From positions 1-18,440 of the forward strand of contig CAMLJY010000097.1 of assembly GCA_946480465.1 (NCBI GenBank): DNA of 18,440 nucleotides, in the 5' to 3' direction. A program made the position numbers and the translations under genes. Below are positions 7,899-13,910 of this stretch, one piece after another (position 1 is the first letter of the stretch; every line of letters starts with the position of its first letter). The notes beneath the pieces are model-generated. The model saw nothing but the letters and a program-made list of their open reading frames with translations, was not told the DNA's origin and made no database searches. This stretch comes from an uncultured Burkholderiales bacterium. Lineage in GTDB: Bacteria > Pseudomonadota > Gammaproteobacteria > Burkholderiales > Burkholderiaceae.

Positions 7899-10193
7899 AT
7901 GCCCAGCTACGAAGAAAAGCGCGCCGAACTGCGCAAGGCCGCTCTCGAATACCACGAGTTCCCAACGCCGGGCAAGGTCGCCATCGCGGCCACCAAGTCG
8001 ATGCTGAACCAGCGCGATTTGGCGCTGGCGTACTCGCCCGGCGTGGCCGCCGCGTGCGAAGAGATCGTCGCCGATCCCGCGAACGCCTTCCGCTACACCT
8101 CGCGCGGCAACCTGGTGGCCGTCATCAGCAATGGCACCGCGGTGCTGGGGCTGGGCGACATCGGCCCGCTGGCCTCCAAGCCGGTGATGGAAGGCAAGGG
8201 CGTGCTCTTCAAGAAGTTCGCCGGCATCGACGTCTTCGACATCGAGGTCAACGAGAAGGACGTCGACAAGCTGGTCGAAATCATCGCCGCGCTCGAGCCC
8301 ACCTTCGGCGGCGTCAACCTCGAGGACATCAAGGCCCCGGACTGCTTCTACGTCGAGCGCAAGCTGCGCGAGCGCATGAAGATCCCCGTCTTCCACGACG
8401 ACCAGCACGGCACCGCCATCGTCGTTGGCGCGGCGCTGCTGAACGGCCTGAAGGTGGTCGGCAAGAAGATCGACGAGATCAAGCTCGTCACCTCGGGCGC
8501 CGGCGCCGCCGCACTGGCCTGCCTGAACCTGCTGGTCAAGCTGGGCGTGCCGAAGAGGAACATCTGGGTGACCGACCTCGCCGGCGTCGTGTGGCAAGGT
8601 CGCACCGAACTGATGGATCCGGACAAGGCCGAGTTCGCACAAGACACCGCGCAACGCACGCTGACCGAGGCCATCGTCGATGCCGACGTGTTCCTCGGCC
8701 TGTCCGCCGGGGGCGTGCTGAAGCCGGCGATGGTGAAGTCGATGGCAGCGCAGCCGCTGATCTTCGCGCTCGCCAACCCGACGCCGGAAATCATGCCGGA
8801 GGAGGTGCAGGCGGTGCGCGGCGACGCCATCATGGCCACGGGCCGCACCGACTACCCGAACCAGGTCAACAACGTCCTGTGCTTTCCGTACATCTTCCGC
8901 GGCGCGCTCGATTCGGGCGCAACGACGATCACCGACGCGATGGAGATCGCCGCGGTGCACGCCATTGCTGAACTGGCGCAGGCGGAACAGAGCGACGTGG
9001 TCGCCAACGCCTACGGCGGCGCCACGCTGAGCTTCGGTCCGGAGTACCTGATCCCGAAGCCCTTCGATCCCCGGCTGATGATGAAGATCGCACCCGCGGT
9101 GGCGAAGGCCGCGGTCGAGTCCGGCGTCGCGCTGCGCCCGATCGCCGACTACGACGCCTACGGCGAGAAGCTGCAGAGCTTCGTCTACGCCTCGGGCCAG
9201 ACGATGAAGCCGATCTTCAGCGTCGCCAAGAAGGCCGCGCGCAAGAACATTGCCTTTGCCGAAGGCGAAGACCGCCGCGTGCTGCGCGCCGTGCAGGTGG
9301 TGGTCGACGAAGGCCTGGCCCGGCCCTGGCTTGTCGGCCGCGCCAGCATCATCAAGCGCCGCATCGAGAAGTACGGCCTGCGCCTGAAGGAAGGCAAGGA
9401 CTACGAGATCGTCAACATCGACGACGACCCGCGCTACAAGGACTACTGGCAGACCTACCACCAGCTGACCGAGCGCAAAGGCGTGACCGAGCAGTTCGCC
9501 AAGATCGAGATGCGCCGCCGCCTGACCCTGATCGCCAGCATGCTGCTGCACAAGGGCGAGGTCGACGGCATGATCTGCGGCACCTGGGGTTCGACCCAGC
9601 AGCACCTGACGCACATCGACCAGGTGATCGGCCGCCGGCCGGGCGTCGCCACCTATGCCTGCATGAACGGGCTGATCCTGCCGGGCCGTCAGGTGTTCCT
9701 CGTCGACACCCACGTCAACTACGACCCCACGGCGCAGCAACTGGCCGAGATCACCGTGCTGGCGGCCGAGGAGATGCTGCGGTTCGGCGTGCAGCCGAAG
9801 GCGGCGCTGCTGTCGCATTCCAACTTCGGATCCAGTGACAAGCCGTCCGCAGTCAAGATGCGCGAGGCCTTGGCGCTGGTGCGCGAATCGGCACCCTGGC
9901 TCGAGATCGACGGAGAGATGCACGGCGACGCTGCGCTGGACGCCGCCTACCGCGGCGAGTTGATGCCACGCTCGACGCTCAGCGGGGAGGCCAACCTGCT
10001 GGTACTGCCGAACATCGATGCCGCCAACATCTCCTACAACCTGCTCAAGACGACTGCCGGAGGCGGTATCGCCATCGGTCCGGTACTGCTTGGCGCGGCG
10101 AAGCCGGTGCACATCGTGACACCGTCCGCGACGGTGCGGCGCATCGTCAACATGACAGCGCTGACCGTCGCGGACGCGAACGCCGGCCGCTGA
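7899..10193 (+). CDS. maeB: NADP-dependent malic enzyme with phosphotransacetylase-like domain
   Basis: The 764-residue protein is the long MaeB type. It decarboxylates malate to pyruvate with NADP+. The malic N-domain (about 1-160) has [33 protein letters not shown] and [15 protein letters not shown]; the metal-binding motif is FHDDQHGTA at 165-172. The NAD(P)-binding domain (about 163-420) includes [15 protein letters not shown] and [14 protein letters not shown]. The C-terminal third (from about residue 430) is a phosphotransacetylase-like domain, with [14 protein letters not shown] at its start and a late [22 protein letters not shown] segment; in MaeB this domain mediates acetyl-CoA control rather than being clearly catalytic. 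The ATG at 7899 is preceded by GTGGAG ten bases upstream. It diverges from dctSR, which suggests dicarboxylate-responsive expression, and a strong hairpin ends it. Confidence 0.95.
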   Translation: MPSYEEKRAELRKAALEYHEFPTPGKVAIAATKSMLNQRDLALAYSPGVAAACEEIVADPANAFRYTSRGNLVAVISNGTAVLGLGDIGPLASKPVMEGKGVLFKKFAGIDVFDIEVNEKDVDKLVEIIAALEPTFGGVNLEDIKAPDCFYVERKLRERMKIPVFHDDQHGTAIVVGAALLNGLKVVGKKIDEIKLVTSGAGAAALACLNLLVKLGVPKRNIWVTDLAGVVWQGRTELMDPDKAEFAQDTAQRTLTEAIVDADVFLGLSAGGVLKPAMVKSMAAQPLIFALANPTPEIMPEEVQAVRGDAIMATGRTDYPNQVNNVLCFPYIFRGALDSGATTITDAMEIAAVHAIAELAQAEQSDVVANAYGGATLSFGPEYLIPKPFDPRLMMKIAPAVAKAAVESGVALRPIADYDAYGEKLQSFVYASGQTMKPIFSVAKKAARKNIAFAEGEDRRVLRAVQVVVDEGLARPWLVGRASIIKRRIEKYGLRLKEGKDYEIVNIDDDPRYKDYWQTYHQLTERKGVTEQFAKIEMRRRLTLIASMLLHKGEVDGMICGTWGSTQQHLTHIDQVIGRRPGVATYACMNGLILPGRQVFLVDTHVNYDPTAQQLAEITVLAAEEMLRFGVQPKAALLSHSNFGSSDKPSAVKMREALALVRESAPWLEIDGEMHGDAALDAAYRGELMPRSTLSGEANLLVLPNIDAANISYNLLKTTAGGGIAIGPVLLGAAKPVHIVTPSATVRRIVNMTALTVADANAGR

Positions 10194-10203
10194 CCGCCCC
10201 TCT

Positions 10204-10231
10204 CCCGCCAGCGCGAGATCGCGCTGGCGGG
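10204..10231 (+). terminator. Hairpin terminator after maeB
   Basis: CCCGCCAGCGCGA and TCGCGCTGGCGGG form an uninterrupted inverted repeat with only GA between the arms (realistic stem about 11-12 bp), starting 10 bases after the maeB stop. The following bases are CAGTTCC, so the usual T-run is weak. Confidence 0.65.
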
Positions 10232-10465
10232 CAGTTCCATCCGGGCCGCGGGTCACCCCGACCGGCTGCTGCACAGCAGCATTCGCGGCCGATTTGCCGA
10301 TTCCCCAAATCAGTGCAAGGACTGGCCCCATGGCTCGATGGTGTTTTCGAGCATTGGGTCGGTTTGCTCTTGACAAGCCAGAAAACAACGCATTCCCGGG
10401 CTCTTTGACGAATGTGAGTGCATACTCAATTCCGTGCTCTGTTGCCCAAATATGAGGCAGCCGGC
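10232..10465. other. Non-coding, less GC-rich stretch between maeB and the ribonuclease gene
   Basis: No convincing gene is visible on either strand. The stretch is visibly richer in A and T than the rest of the window. It holds several short inverted repeats: GCTGCTG/CAGCAGC (10265-10280), GCTCGA/TCGAGC (10333-10352) and TGAGT-GCAT-ACTCA (10415-10428). Two TTGAC-type hexamers (TTGACA 10370-10375, TTGACG 10405-10410) lack a matching -10 at 16-18 bases. It could hold a regulatory site or small RNA for the ribonuclease cassette, or be a remnant of its insertion. Confidence 0.4.
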
Positions 10466-10494
10466 TTGAGTTCCGGGGGGGGTTCCGCTACCAT
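10466..10494 (+). promoter_or_regulatory. Putative sigma-70 promoter of the ribonuclease gene
   Basis: TTGAGT (10466-10471), a 17-base spacer containing eight consecutive G, and TACCAT (10489-10494) fit a sigma-70 promoter with two mismatches in each box. Transcription would start near 10501, about 21 bases before the GTG start at 10522, and AGGG lies just upstream of that start as a ribosome binding site. Confidence 0.45.
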
Positions 10495-10521
10495 GGCGGC
10501 CTCAGTGTTCAGGGTAATCCC

Positions 10522-10944
10522 GTGGGTTGGACCGCTCGGTCAGCGTGGCTCGGGTCAGTCAGAAGGTTAGGACTCGCTTCGCTGATTGCGCTGTCGGCGG
10601 TCGCCGCCGGCGGAGTCCAAGCCAAGGGGGTGGCAGACCCGGTGACGGACGGCAAGGCCGCAGTGGCCCTGTCGACCTTGCCGAGTGAAGCCCAGCAGAC
10701 GCATCGGTTGATCCACGCGGGCGGGCCGTTCCGCTACAGCAAGGACGGCACGGTCTTCGGCAACCGCGAGCGCCTGCTGCCCCGGCGCGAGCGAGGCTAC
10801 TACCGCGAGTACACGGTACCGACCCCCGGCGTCCGCCACCGCGGCGCCCGGCGCATCGTGTGCGGCGGCAAGCCACCCACCCACCCTGAAGCCTGTTACT
10901 ACACCGACGACCACTACGCCAGCTTCAAGCTGATCACCCAGTGA
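10522..10944 (+). CDS. Secreted guanyl-specific ribonuclease (RNase Sa/barnase-like)
   Basis: The 140-residue protein starts at GTG with AGGG shortly upstream. A Sec signal peptide is predicted at residues 1-34: arginines at 14-15, a Leu/Ala hydrophobic core, and cleavage after VQA. The mature part aligns by eye with Streptomyces RNase Sa of the N1/T1 (microbial ribonuclease) family: GGPFRYSKDGTVFGNRE at 67-83, YREYTVPTPG at 94-103, RGARRIV at 107-113 and DDHYASF at 129-135. Catalytic counterparts are Glu96, Arg107, Arg111 and His131. Such enzymes cut single-stranded RNA after guanine. Two cysteines (114 and 125) flank an insertion absent from RNase Sa and could form a disulfide. The next gene encodes a barstar-type inhibitor, so the pair resembles barnase-barstar. 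The target (nutrient RNA or a competitor) is unknown. Confidence 0.88.
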   Translation: MGWTARSAWLGSVRRLGLASLIALSAVAAGGVQAKGVADPVTDGKAAVALSTLPSEAQQTHRLIHAGGPFRYSKDGTVFGNRERLLPRRERGYYREYTVPTPGVRHRGARRIVCGGKPPTHPEACYYTDDHYASFKLITQ

Positions 10945-10980
10945 TCGTTTCAGATCCCGGACCCCTCGTTCTTGACTCTC

Positions 10981-10985
10981 GGAGG
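10981..10985 (+). promoter_or_regulatory. Strong ribosome binding site deciding the barstar start
   Basis: GGAGG lies nine bases before the ATG at 10995 and selects it over the GTG at 10941, which overlaps the ribonuclease stop (GTGA) and has no such site. Confidence 0.6.
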
Positions 10986-10994
10986 AACGCGACC

Positions 10995-11558
10995 ATGCTG
11001 CTGCAGACCGTCCGTCCCAATATCGTCCAGGCCATCCGCGCCTACCGTGTCGAAGATCTGATGCAGGCGGCCGAAGGTGCCGGCCAGCATTTCCTGTACG
11101 CCAACCTGGTCGATGCGCAATCCAAACAGGACGTGCTGGAAAAGATCGCCGAGTCCTTCCTGTTCCCGGCCCACTTCGGCAAGAACCTGGACGCGCTGTT
11201 CGACTGCATGACGGACCTGGTCAACAGGGCCGGCTCGCAGCCCGGCTTCGTCGTCGTGCTGGAGCAACTGCCTGACAACGCGAAGTTCGACCGCGAGGCC
11301 CGCGAGCAACTGCTCGACGTGTTCCGCGACGCGGCGGACTTCTGGGCCGAGCGCCGCGTGCCCTTCCGCTGCTTCTACTCTTTCGCCGTCGCGCGCAGCG
11401 CCGATGCCAACGCCTGGGAACGTGTCGAAGTGGCCCCGGCCGCGGAAAAGCCAGCTCCTAAGGCCGTCTCGAAGAACGGCGTGAACCCGAACTTCGGCAT
11501 GAACATGCCGATGATGAGCAGCGCGTTCGACACGGCGATGTGGCTCAACGCCGCATGA
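10995..11558 (+). CDS. Barstar-family ribonuclease inhibitor with long C-terminal extension
   Basis: This 187-residue protein has no signal peptide and should stay in the cytoplasm, protecting the cell from the ribonuclease encoded just upstream. The barstar core lies at about 33-135. HFGKNLDALFDCMT (60-73) matches barstar's inhibitory helix, with Asp66 and Asp70 at the positions of barstar Asp35 and Asp39, and Phe69 at Trp38. VFRDA (109-113) matches barstar VFREA, with Asp112 at Glu76. Classical barstar has about 90 residues. Here there are about 30 extra N-terminal residues and a 43-residue tail, first Ala/Pro/Lys-rich, then rich in Met and Asn (FGMNMPMM). The ATG at 10995 has GGAGG nine bases upstream; a GTG at 10941 would add 18 residues. 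Both genes are probably on one transcript ended by the hairpin at 11682-11702. Confidence 0.87.
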   Translation: MLLQTVRPNIVQAIRAYRVEDLMQAAEGAGQHFLYANLVDAQSKQDVLEKIAESFLFPAHFGKNLDALFDCMTDLVNRAGSQPGFVVVLEQLPDNAKFDREAREQLLDVFRDAADFWAERRVPFRCFYSFAVARSADANAWERVEVAPAAEKPAPKAVSKNGVNPNFGMNMPMMSSAFDTAMWLNAA

Positions 11559-11681
11559 CCACAAGGTCCGGCGCACGCTGATCGCAGCCGCCTCGCGCCC
11601 GCGGCTCACGCGACCCCACCCGGCCTGTCGCCGGCAGGGCCCAGGAGCGGGGCCGGATCCACGCAGGCGCCCTTGAAAGGA

Positions 11682-11702
11682 AAGCGGCCCATCGGGCCGC
11701 TT
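11682..11702. terminator. Bidirectional hairpin terminator between barstar and ksgA genes
   Basis: AAGCGGCCC and GGGCCGCTT are perfect 9-base arms around ATC. On the reverse strand the stem is followed by TTTCCTTTC, a good T-rich tract for ending ksgA transcripts, whose stop codon is two bases away. On the forward strand it is followed by CGTCATT and could end the barstar transcript less efficiently. Confidence 0.75.
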
Positions 11703-11704
11703 CG

Positions 11705-12472
11705 TCATTGCGCGGTCAGCGCCTGGGCCAGAGCAACATACTCGGCCACCGGCACTTCCTCGGCGCGGCGCTGCAGGTCGAACGGCAGCGCCGGTCCTCG
11801 CTGCTCCAGCCACCGGCCCAGCGAATGCCGCAGCAGCTTCCGGCGCTGCGAGAAGGCCACCGTGACCAGCTCCGAAAGCAGGCCTTCGTCGACTGCAGGG
11901 GGCTGGGCCAGCGGGAGCATGCGGACGACGGCCGAATCGACACGCGGCGGCGGATCGAAGGCCTCAGGCGGCACGTCCAGCACCGACTCGATGCTGTACC
12001 GCCACTGCAGCATCACCGACAGACGCCCGTAGTCCTTGCCGCCCGGCGTCGCGGCCATGCGGTCGACCACCTCCTTCTGCAGCATGAAGTGCTGGTCGCG
12101 CACGCGGCGGGCGATCGGCAGCAGGTGAAAGAGGATTGGCGTGGAGATGTTGTACGGCAGGTTGCCGACCAGACGCAGGGGCTGGCCGGCGGCATCCGCC
12201 AGCGCGCCGAAGTCCACTTTCAACACGTCGGACTCGACCACCGTCACGCCCTGGCGCTCACGCCAGCGTGCCGCCAGGTCGCGATCCAGCTCGATCACCG
12301 TCAACGCGCCACAGCGCTCCAGCAGCGGCTGCGTCAGGGCGCCAAGGCCGGGGCCGATCTCGACCAGCGGTTCACCCGGGCGCGGCGCGATCTCGCGCAC
12401 GATGGCGCCGATCAGCGCCTCGTCGACGAGGAAGTGCTGCCCGAAACGCTTGCGCGCGATGTGCTGCGCCAT
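11705..12472 (-). CDS. ksgA: 16S rRNA (adenine1518-N6/adenine1519-N6)-dimethyltransferase
   Basis: The 255-residue protein is of family-standard length. It dimethylates two adjacent adenines in the helix-45 loop of 16S rRNA late in 30S assembly, using S-adenosylmethionine. Motifs are [11 protein letters not shown] at 7-17, the SAM-binding [15 protein letters not shown] at 37-51, the acidic ELDRDLA at 61-67, and the catalytic NLPYNIS at 104-110, followed by the [11 protein letters not shown] segment typical of KsgA/RsmA. It is the last gene of the lptD-surA operon. Its ATG is overlapped by the stop of a 36-codon ORF (TGATG), so its translation may depend on that reading frame. A hairpin follows the stop directly. 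Confidence 0.96.
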   Translation of the reverse strand: MAQHIARKRFGQHFLVDEALIGAIVREIAPRPGEPLVEIGPGLGALTQPLLERCGALTVIELDRDLAARWRERQGVTVVESDVLKVDFGALADAAGQPLRLVGNLPYNISTPILFHLLPIARRVRDQHFMLQKEVVDRMAATPGGKDYGRLSVMLQWRYSIESVLDVPPEAFDPPPRVDSAVVRMLPLAQPPAVDEGLLSELVTVAFSQRRKLLRHSLGRWLEQRGPALPFDLQRRAEEVPVAEYVALAQALTAQ

Positions 12473-12582
12473 CAGAACACCCGCGTGCCACGAGCCGGCG
12501 CCGGCACCGGGTCGGCGGTGGCTCCGGTCCAGTGAGGAACGACCCTTCGCCGCGGCCGGCGCGCCCGCTGCGGTGCCGTCAT
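12472..12582 (-). CDS. Possible 36-residue ORF coupled to both surA and ksgA
   Basis: The gap between surA and ksgA is filled exactly by one open frame. Its ATG (12580-12582) overlaps the surA stop as ATGA, and its TGA (12472-12474) overlaps the ksgA start as TGATG. The predicted peptide starts [13 protein letters not shown] and ends with [10 protein letters not shown]; the N-terminal half is Arg-rich, and the C-terminal half looks protein-like ([12 protein letters not shown]) but matches nothing I know. No separate ribosome binding site stands out. It may be a genuine small protein, a leader that carries ribosomes from surA to ksgA, or chance in GC-rich DNA. Many relatives have pdxA at this place. 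Confidence 0.35.
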   Translation of the reverse strand: MTAPQRARRPRRRVVPHWTGATADPVPAPARGTRVF

Positions 12583-13910
12583 TGCGGAGGTTCGCGCATC
12601 TCGATGTAGGCGCGCAACCGCAGGTCGCGGGTCCAGTCGTTGTAGGCCTGCTCGAAGCGCTGCTCGCGCAGCATGTTGCGCGCCTGTTCGCGCACCTGCT
12701 TGGGCTCCAGGGCGACGTCGCGGCGCTCCATGACCTGGATCAGGTGCACGCCGAAGCGCGACGCCACCGGCTGCGACAGTCCGCCAAGCGGCAGGCGGTT
12801 CATCGCCTCCTCGAATTCGGGCACGAAACTGCCCGGTGACGTCCAGCCCAGGTCGCCACCGTTTGCGGCCGTGCCGTCCTCGGACAGCTCGCGCGCGACG
12901 TCCTCGAACTTGCGCTCGCCGCGCTCGATCTGCCGGCGCAGCTGCTCCAGGCGGGCGGCCACGGCGGGCTGCGACGAGCGGTCGCTGACGCGCATCAGGA
13001 TGTGGCGCGCACGGGTCTGCGTCACCTTGAAGGCATCGCCTTCGGCGCGTTCGATGACCTTGAGCACGTGGAAACCGGCACCGCTGCGCACCAGCTGCGG
13101 CGTGACCTGGCCGGCGCGCAGGTTCTTCACCGCGTCGACGAAGAGGTCGGGCAGGCGCTTGCTGGACCGGCGGCCGATCACCCCACCGGCGGCGCGGTTG
13201 GCATCCTCGGACAGCTCGCGCGCGACCTTGGCGAAATCCTCGCCCCCGCGCACGCGGGCCAGCGCTTGCTCGGCGCGGGCACGGCGCTCGGCCAGCGCCG
13301 CATCGCTGGCGCCTTCAGGCACCGTGACGAGGATCTGCGCCAGGTTCAGTTCGACGTCCGCGGCCGCCTCGGCGCGCTGCTGCTCGACCACCCGATCGAT
13401 GTCGGCGTCGGAGATGCGGATGCGGGCGTTGACCTCGCGCTCGCGCACCCGTTCAACTGCCATCTGGTCGCGCAGCGTGCTGCGGAAGCGGCCATAGTCC
13501 ATGCCGTCGGCAACGATGCGCTCGCGCAGCTGCGCCGGCGTCAGTTGGTTCTGCGCCGCCACGTTGGCGACCGCGCGCTCGAGTTCGGTGTCATCGATGC
13601 GCGGACCGTTCTCGCGCGCGTAGGTGCTTTGCACCCGCTCGTCGATCAGCGCATCCAGCACCTGCTGGCGCAGTTCGGCCTCGGGCGGCAGGCGGCTGTT
13701 GCCGCGCTGGGCCTCGGCACGCACCCGGGCCAGGCGCTGCTCGACCTCAAAGGCGGTCACCAGTTCGGAATTGATCACGGCGACGATGTAGTCGCCGTTG
13801 CGCGCCGGCGCGCGCGGGGCCTGCGCGATCGAGGGCAGCATCACTGAGGCCAGGGCCATGGCCAGCAGCCACCGGCCCCCGGATCGGAACAACGGAACAA
13901 ATCGGGTCAT
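12579..13910 (-). CDS. surA: Periplasmic chaperone / peptidyl-prolyl isomerase SurA
   Basis: The 443-residue protein has a Sec signal peptide (about 1-30: Arg at 10 and 13, core [11 protein letters not shown], likely cleavage after IAQA). The SurA N-terminal chaperone domain runs from about 38 to 175, starting [21 protein letters not shown]. Two parvulin (PpiC) domains follow at about 187-288 and 297-398, each with a LNLAQILV or TRARHILM start and a GF/GV-HVL/HLI-V end. A short C-terminal helix contains [14 protein letters not shown]. SurA escorts unfolded outer-membrane proteins, including LptD, through the periplasm. The ATG at 13908-13910 overlaps the lptD stop (ATGA), which couples chaperone and client production; a longer upstream reading is only a shadow of lptD. 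Confidence 0.95.
   Translation of the reverse strand: MTRFVPLFRSGGRWLLAMALASVMLPSIAQAPRAPARNGDYIVAVINSELVTAFEVEQRLARVRAEAQRGNSRLPPEAELRQQVLDALIDERVQSTYARENGPRIDDTELERAVANVAAQNQLTPAQLRERIVADGMDYGRFRSTLRDQMAVERVREREVNARIRISDADIDRVVEQQRAEAAADVELNLAQILVTVPEGASDAALAERRARAEQALARVRGGEDFAKVARELSEDANRAAGGVIGRRSSKRLPDLFVDAVKNLRAGQVTPQLVRSGAGFHVLKVIERAEGDAFKVTQTRARHILMRVSDRSSQPAVAARLEQLRRQIERGERKFEDVARELSEDGTAANGGDLGWTSPGSFVPEFEEAMNRLPLGGLSQPVASRFGVHLIQVMERRDVALEPKQVREQARNMLREQRFEQAYNDWTRDLRLRAYIEMREPPQ

Noticed and set aside
5282..8971. Forward open frame of 1229 codons opposite dctR/dctS and into maeB in another frame
   Set aside because: The covered genes have complete catalytic motifs; this frame has none and has the composition of a shadow frame.
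7815..10388. Reverse open frame of 857 codons opposite maeB
   Set aside because: It is the antisense of a gene with full malic-enzyme motifs; its translation is Asp/Val/His/Gln-rich without any recognisable domain.
10370..10398. TTGACA at 10370-10375 as the -35 of a promoter
   Set aside because: At 16-18 bases downstream the sequence is TTCCCG-like, with no acceptable -10 box.
10941..10994. GTG at 10941 as the barstar start, overlapping the ribonuclease stop
   Set aside because: It has no ribosome binding site and adds 18 residues unlike barstar; the ATG at 10995 has GGAGG nine bases upstream. Kept as an alternative only.
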